DNA of 64,000 nucleotides from Imperialibacter roseus (lineage in GTDB: Bacteria > Bacteroidota > Bacteroidia > Cytophagales > Cyclobacteriaceae), in contig NZ_CP136051.1 in the NCBI RefSeq assembly GCF_032999765.1, positions 248,001-312,000 on the forward strand, given 5' to 3'. Under the pieces are notes generated by a model, which did no database searches, had not been told where the DNA came from, and worked only from the letters and a program-made list of their open reading frames with translations. The position numbers and the translations under genes are program-made. This document shows positions 60,966 to 64,000 of the stretch, one piece after another. Each line of letters begins with the position of its first letter. Positions within the stretch are counted from its first letter, which is position 1.

Positions 60966-61571
60966 ATGACAATTAAAAATATTTTCATTTTCATAGGGAT
61001 CATTACCGCAGTGGTTTCCTGCAACGTGTACCGGGACGTCCAGATCTTTAAAGACAAAAAAGCTGATTTTGGACAATACCAGACTTATGCCTGGTTACCC
61101 GAGGCAGAGCATCCGGCAGACTCTGCCTGCACAGATGATCTCATCAGGAGAAACATACGCAACTACTTTACGCATTGTCTTACGCAGCGCAAGCTCAGGT
61201 CAGATACCATAAATGCACAGCTTTTGCTCCGCATCGAATGGCTCAGCCATGCCAGGGAAGTAAACTTACCCCCGGTTTACGATCTGCCGGAGTTCTTCGA
61301 TATCGGGTATTACTACGCCCCGACCTTGTACCTCCGTGGCGGCAAGCTTACCGGCAAACCGGGATGGCGCAATCCGTATATGAGCCCTGAAAAGGTCGAA
61401 TATATACACGGTGGAGTAAAATTGACGGCCATCGACAGGCAAACGAACCAACTGGTATGGGAAGGAGTGGCCCAGGGAGACCTGTATGACCTCAAGGTGA
61501 TGCTTGAAGACCTGCATCCGGCCGTTCATAAGATGATGAAGCAGTTTTCAATCAAAATTACCACAAACTAA
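60966..61571 (+). CDS. DUF4136-type lipoprotein
   Basis: 201 residues from ATG 60966 (MTIKNIFIFIGIITAVVSCN, lipobox VVSC). The DUF4136 pattern is seen: FKDKKADFGQYQTYAWLPEA near the start, then LLLRIEWLSHARE and later LTAIDRQTNQLVWEGVAQGD near the end. Function of the family is unknown. The next gene starts 1 bp after its stop. Confidence 0.65.
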   Translation: MTIKNIFIFIGIITAVVSCNVYRDVQIFKDKKADFGQYQTYAWLPEAEHPADSACTDDLIRRNIRNYFTHCLTQRKLRSDTINAQLLLRIEWLSHAREVNLPPVYDLPEFFDIGYYYAPTLYLRGGKLTGKPGWRNPYMSPEKVEYIHGGVKLTAIDRQTNQLVWEGVAQGDLYDLKVMLEDLHPAVHKMMKQFSIKITTN

Positions 61572-61572
61572 G

Positions 61573-63666
61573 ATGGAGACCATATCAGAAGTAAAACCAA
61601 AGACGATACAGTACGACATCCTAAGCGGCGACCCAAATCCTCTAGGGGCTACCGTAGTGGATATGGGGGTAAATTTTTGCCTCTTTTCCAAAAGCGCATC
61701 AGGCGTAGACCTCTGCCTTTTCAAAGACGCAAACGACGATGAGCCTTTCCAGGTGATTTCCCTAAAAGCTTCCGGGAATCGCAGCTTCCATTACTGGCAT
61801 GTGCTTGTGAAGGAATTGCCTGTTGGCGCCCTGTATGGATACAAAGTATATGGCCCTTTTGATCCGGCAGTCGGCCGTAGATTTGATCAGTCCAGGCTGC
61901 TACTCGACCCTTACGCAAGAGCGGTGGTCACACCAAAAGCATATAATCGACAATCCCTGGCCCCAATTGGCCAAACAGAAGTAACTCATTCGCACTGTAT
62001 GAAATGTGTGGTGGTAGATCCGCAGGCTTACGACTGGAATGGAGATAAACACGTGCATCATCCCTATTCACGCTCTGTAATTTATGAGGTTCACCTTAAA
62101 GGATTCACCCGGCACCCCAATTCGAAAATAGAAAAGTCCCTGTTAGGTACCTATACCGGCCTGGTAAAGAAAATACCTTTCCTTAAAAAGCTGGGGATCA
62201 CTGCCGTAGAGCTCATGCCGGTCATCCAGTTCGATCCGCAGGATGTTGGCAATGGTCTTCCCACGAATTATTGGGGATACTCCCCCATTGCTTTTTTTGC
62301 ACCTCACAATGGATACTGTTATTGTCATGACCACAAAGTGATAGCCGATGAATTCCGGAACATGGTGAGAGCGCTTCATAAGGCCAATATTGAGGTGATC
62401 CTGGATGTGGTATTTAACCATACGGCTGAGGGCAATGAAGTCGGGCCTACGCTATCTTTCAAAGGACTGGAAAACGACACGTACTACATCCTGTCACATA
62501 AGCAGGAGTACTATATGAACTACTCCGGCTGTGGCAATACGTTCAACACCAATCACTCGGTGGTACGCAGGCTGATCATGGATGCGCTGAGAAGATGGGT
62601 GGTTGAAATGCATATTGATGGATTCCGGTTCGATCTGGCCTCCATCATGTCAAGGGATGAGCATGGCTACCCGATGGAAAACCCTCCGGTGTTGTGGGAA
62701 ATAGAATCAGATCCCGTGCTGGCCAGTACGAAGATCATAGCTGAAGCATGGGATGCCGGAGGGCTCTACCAGATAGGATCATTTGTAGGTGATAAATGGG
62801 CAGAGTGGAACGGCCGTTTCAGGGATGATATCAGACGGTTTCTGAGAGGAGATAACGGAGCTGTTAGTGATTTTGCCAATCGCATTGCAGGCAGCCCGGA
62901 TATTTACAACAAACCCTTTCGTGATCCAAACCGGAGCATCAATATGATCACCTGTCATGATGGATTCACCCTCAATGACCTGGTGAGCTATAATCATAAG
63001 CACAATGAAGCCAATGGAGAGAATAACCGGGACGGATGCAACGAGAACTATTCCTGGAATCATGGGGTGGAAGGCCCAACAAATGACCAGGAAATAGAAG
63101 CGCTTCGATTGAGGCAGATCAAAAACTTCATGGTGCTGCTATTACTTTCCCAGGGTACTCCCATGATCTCCATGGGGGACGAAGTGAGACGTACACAAAG
63201 CGGAAACAATAATACCTACTGCCAGGACAATGAAATCAGTTGGTTTGACTGGGACCTGGTAGAGAAAAACAAGGATTTGCTAGCCTTTGTGCAGCATTTG
63301 ATCAGGTTCAACCAGTCCCAAAAGATATTCAGAATGGAAAGGTTCTGGGGAGAAAAGCCTGAAAGAGGAAGTGAATGCATCACATGGCATGGCGTGAAAC
63401 TATTCGAACCGGACCGGAGCTACGATTCCCATTCTCTGGCTTATCAACTCAAAGAGGAGTTTGGCGACTATCAATACCATTTCATGATCAATGCCTGGCA
63501 TCAACCATTGACTTTCGAACTGCCTCAAACTGATCATCAGTGGTACAGGATCATAGATACATTTCAGCATAATTCATTTTGTTCGTTTGGGAAAAGTCCG
63601 GTGATCGAAAATACCTCTAAAGTAATGGAAAGATCACTAACCGTCCTTATGTCGAAGTTATACTAA
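61573..63666 (+). CDS. glgX: Glycogen debranching enzyme GlgX-type isoamylase
   Basis: 697 residues, full length for the family. An N-terminal CBM48 domain (LGATVVDMGVNFCLFSKSAS) precedes a GH13 barrel with the four conserved regions: DVVFNHT (about 277), DGFRFDLAS (about 349, nucleophile Asp), AEAWD (about 389, acid/base Glu) and TCHDGFTL (about 458). It cleaves alpha-1,6 branches of glycogen and phosphorylase-limit dextrin. Other glycogen genes are not in this window. Confidence 0.9.
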   Translation: METISEVKPKTIQYDILSGDPNPLGATVVDMGVNFCLFSKSASGVDLCLFKDANDDEPFQVISLKASGNRSFHYWHVLVKELPVGALYGYKVYGPFDPAVGRRFDQSRLLLDPYARAVVTPKAYNRQSLAPIGQTEVTHSHCMKCVVVDPQAYDWNGDKHVHHPYSRSVIYEVHLKGFTRHPNSKIEKSLLGTYTGLVKKIPFLKKLGITAVELMPVIQFDPQDVGNGLPTNYWGYSPIAFFAPHNGYCYCHDHKVIADEFRNMVRALHKANIEVILDVVFNHTAEGNEVGPTLSFKGLENDTYYILSHKQEYYMNYSGCGNTFNTNHSVVRRLIMDALRRWVVEMHIDGFRFDLASIMSRDEHGYPMENPPVLWEIESDPVLASTKIIAEAWDAGGLYQIGSFVGDKWAEWNGRFRDDIRRFLRGDNGAVSDFANRIAGSPDIYNKPFRDPNRSINMITCHDGFTLNDLVSYNHKHNEANGENNRDGCNENYSWNHGVEGPTNDQEIEALRLRQIKNFMVLLLLSQGTPMISMGDEVRRTQSGNNNTYCQDNEISWFDWDLVEKNKDLLAFVQHLIRFNQSQKIFRMERFWGEKPERGSECITWHGVKLFEPDRSYDSHSLAYQLKEEFGDYQYHFMINAWHQPLTFELPQTDHQWYRIIDTFQHNSFCSFGKSPVIENTSKVMERSLTVLMSKLY

Positions 63667-63776
63667 AGGATCGCCTAGAAGAATAGAAAAATTCCATTAA
63701 TCATTGTCAAAATATCATAAAACAAGGTGTCGGTTTGGCGGTACATTTAATTGAGTTTAATGTAAATAAACTAATT

Positions 63777-64000
63777 ATGAGACCAGTCATCTTTTTTATC
63801 AGCATTCTGTTTTTGCAAGGGATCTTATCCTGCACTGCCCATGCACAGCGTACCTACATTACCCGAAAAGGAACGCTGGTTGCCAAAACGCTCAAGGGAG
63901 ATTCATTGGTAACACATGAGTTCAAAAATATCAATGTGCTGCTGGACTATGACGAGGCTGAGGTGGTCATCAATTTCAAACTGGACGAGACCCTGGATGA
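63777..64000 (+). CDS. Exported protein of the 60213 type, truncated by window end
   Basis: Opens at ATG 63777 and runs off the right edge with 74 codons. Signal peptide ending AHAQ. The mature start YITRKGTLVAKTLKGDSLVT, then VNFKLDETL, resembles the protein at 60213 in strand pattern. Together they bracket glgX. Confidence 0.5.
   Translation, partial: MRPVIFFISILFLQGILSCTAHAQRTYITRKGTLVAKTLKGDSLVTHEFKNINVLLDYDEAEVVINFKLDETLD

Noticed and set aside
1-64000. CRISPR array
   Set aside because: The only regular short repeats are the 22-bp iterons and the 10-bp-phased boxes; neither has unique spacers of CRISPR length, and no cas genes are present.

Overview
The window reads as Bacteroidota DNA, most likely a Cytophagales-type gliding or environmental lineage. 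The signs are a T9SS C-terminal sorting domain on a secreted metalloprotease, FecI/FecR/TonB-receptor sets with an STN domain, a DUF4249 lipoprotein next to a TonB receptor, lipoproteins in several classes, BfmA/BtgA-type mobilisation genes, and promoter elements of the Bacteroidota form TAnnTTTG. The genus cannot be fixed from sequence alone. Whether this is chromosome or a large plasmid is also open, because a plasmid-like backbone (iterons, relaxase, ParA) lies at the left end.

Layout. 0.1-1.5 kb: an alternative sigma factor coupled to a Panacea-domain protein. 1.5-6 kb: a mobilisable/partition backbone with an array of 22-bp iterons, a small HTH protein, a BfmA/BtgA-like accessory protein, a DUF5712-type relaxase, phased TATTAC repeats, ParA and a small partner. 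6-20 kb: an accessory and defence zone with an AbiEi/AbiEii pair, a DUF6922-like/AbiEii pair, a Fic protein whose motif lacks the catalytic histidine, HipBA plus a decayed hipA relic, a secreted T9SS metalloprotease and several small unknown genes. 20-23 kb: a decayed hotspot with a 3' fragment of dnaE and a frameshifted IS flanked by a 7-bp target duplication.

23-30 kb: a FecI/FecR/TonB-receptor locus flanked on both sides by lipoprotein genes that share one 40-bp promoter-like element. 30-32 kb: an IS4-type element that trims a neighbouring gene. 32-34.5 kb: a phosphoesterase, then three small genes divergent from a restriction-modification-type controller (C) protein gene with a near-perfect C-box, but with no restriction or modification genes. 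35-48 kb: an envelope regulon with a TonB receptor, an OmpR-type regulator and kinase, an ECF sigma with a membrane-anchored partner, an acidic lipoprotein, a PepSY-like protein, a COG4705-type membrane protein, and a second TonB receptor with a DUF4249 lipoprotein. Three copies of a 44-bp element with an 11-bp-phased direct repeat tie the response regulator to the receptor and the PepSY-like gene. A separate two-block element ties the ECF sigma to its own gene and to the lipoprotein.

48-59.7 kb: a Tn3-family transposase relic, an orphan HigA, then a mercury/soft-metal cluster: ArsR, MerTP fusion, frameshifted MerP-like protein, GDCCVxC protein, a MerA-like flavoprotein, CsoR-like repressor, redox protein, HMA proteins, a CC-motif membrane protein, an outer-membrane protein, a broken second MerTP and a second GDCCVxC gene, then a heavy-metal-binding-domain protein, a His-rich protein and an AraC regulator with an N-terminal HMA-like CxxC motif. 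59.7-64 kb: small secreted proteins and an intact GlgX-type glycogen-debranching enzyme. The mercury interpretation follows from family membership; the metal actually handled is not proven by the sequence.
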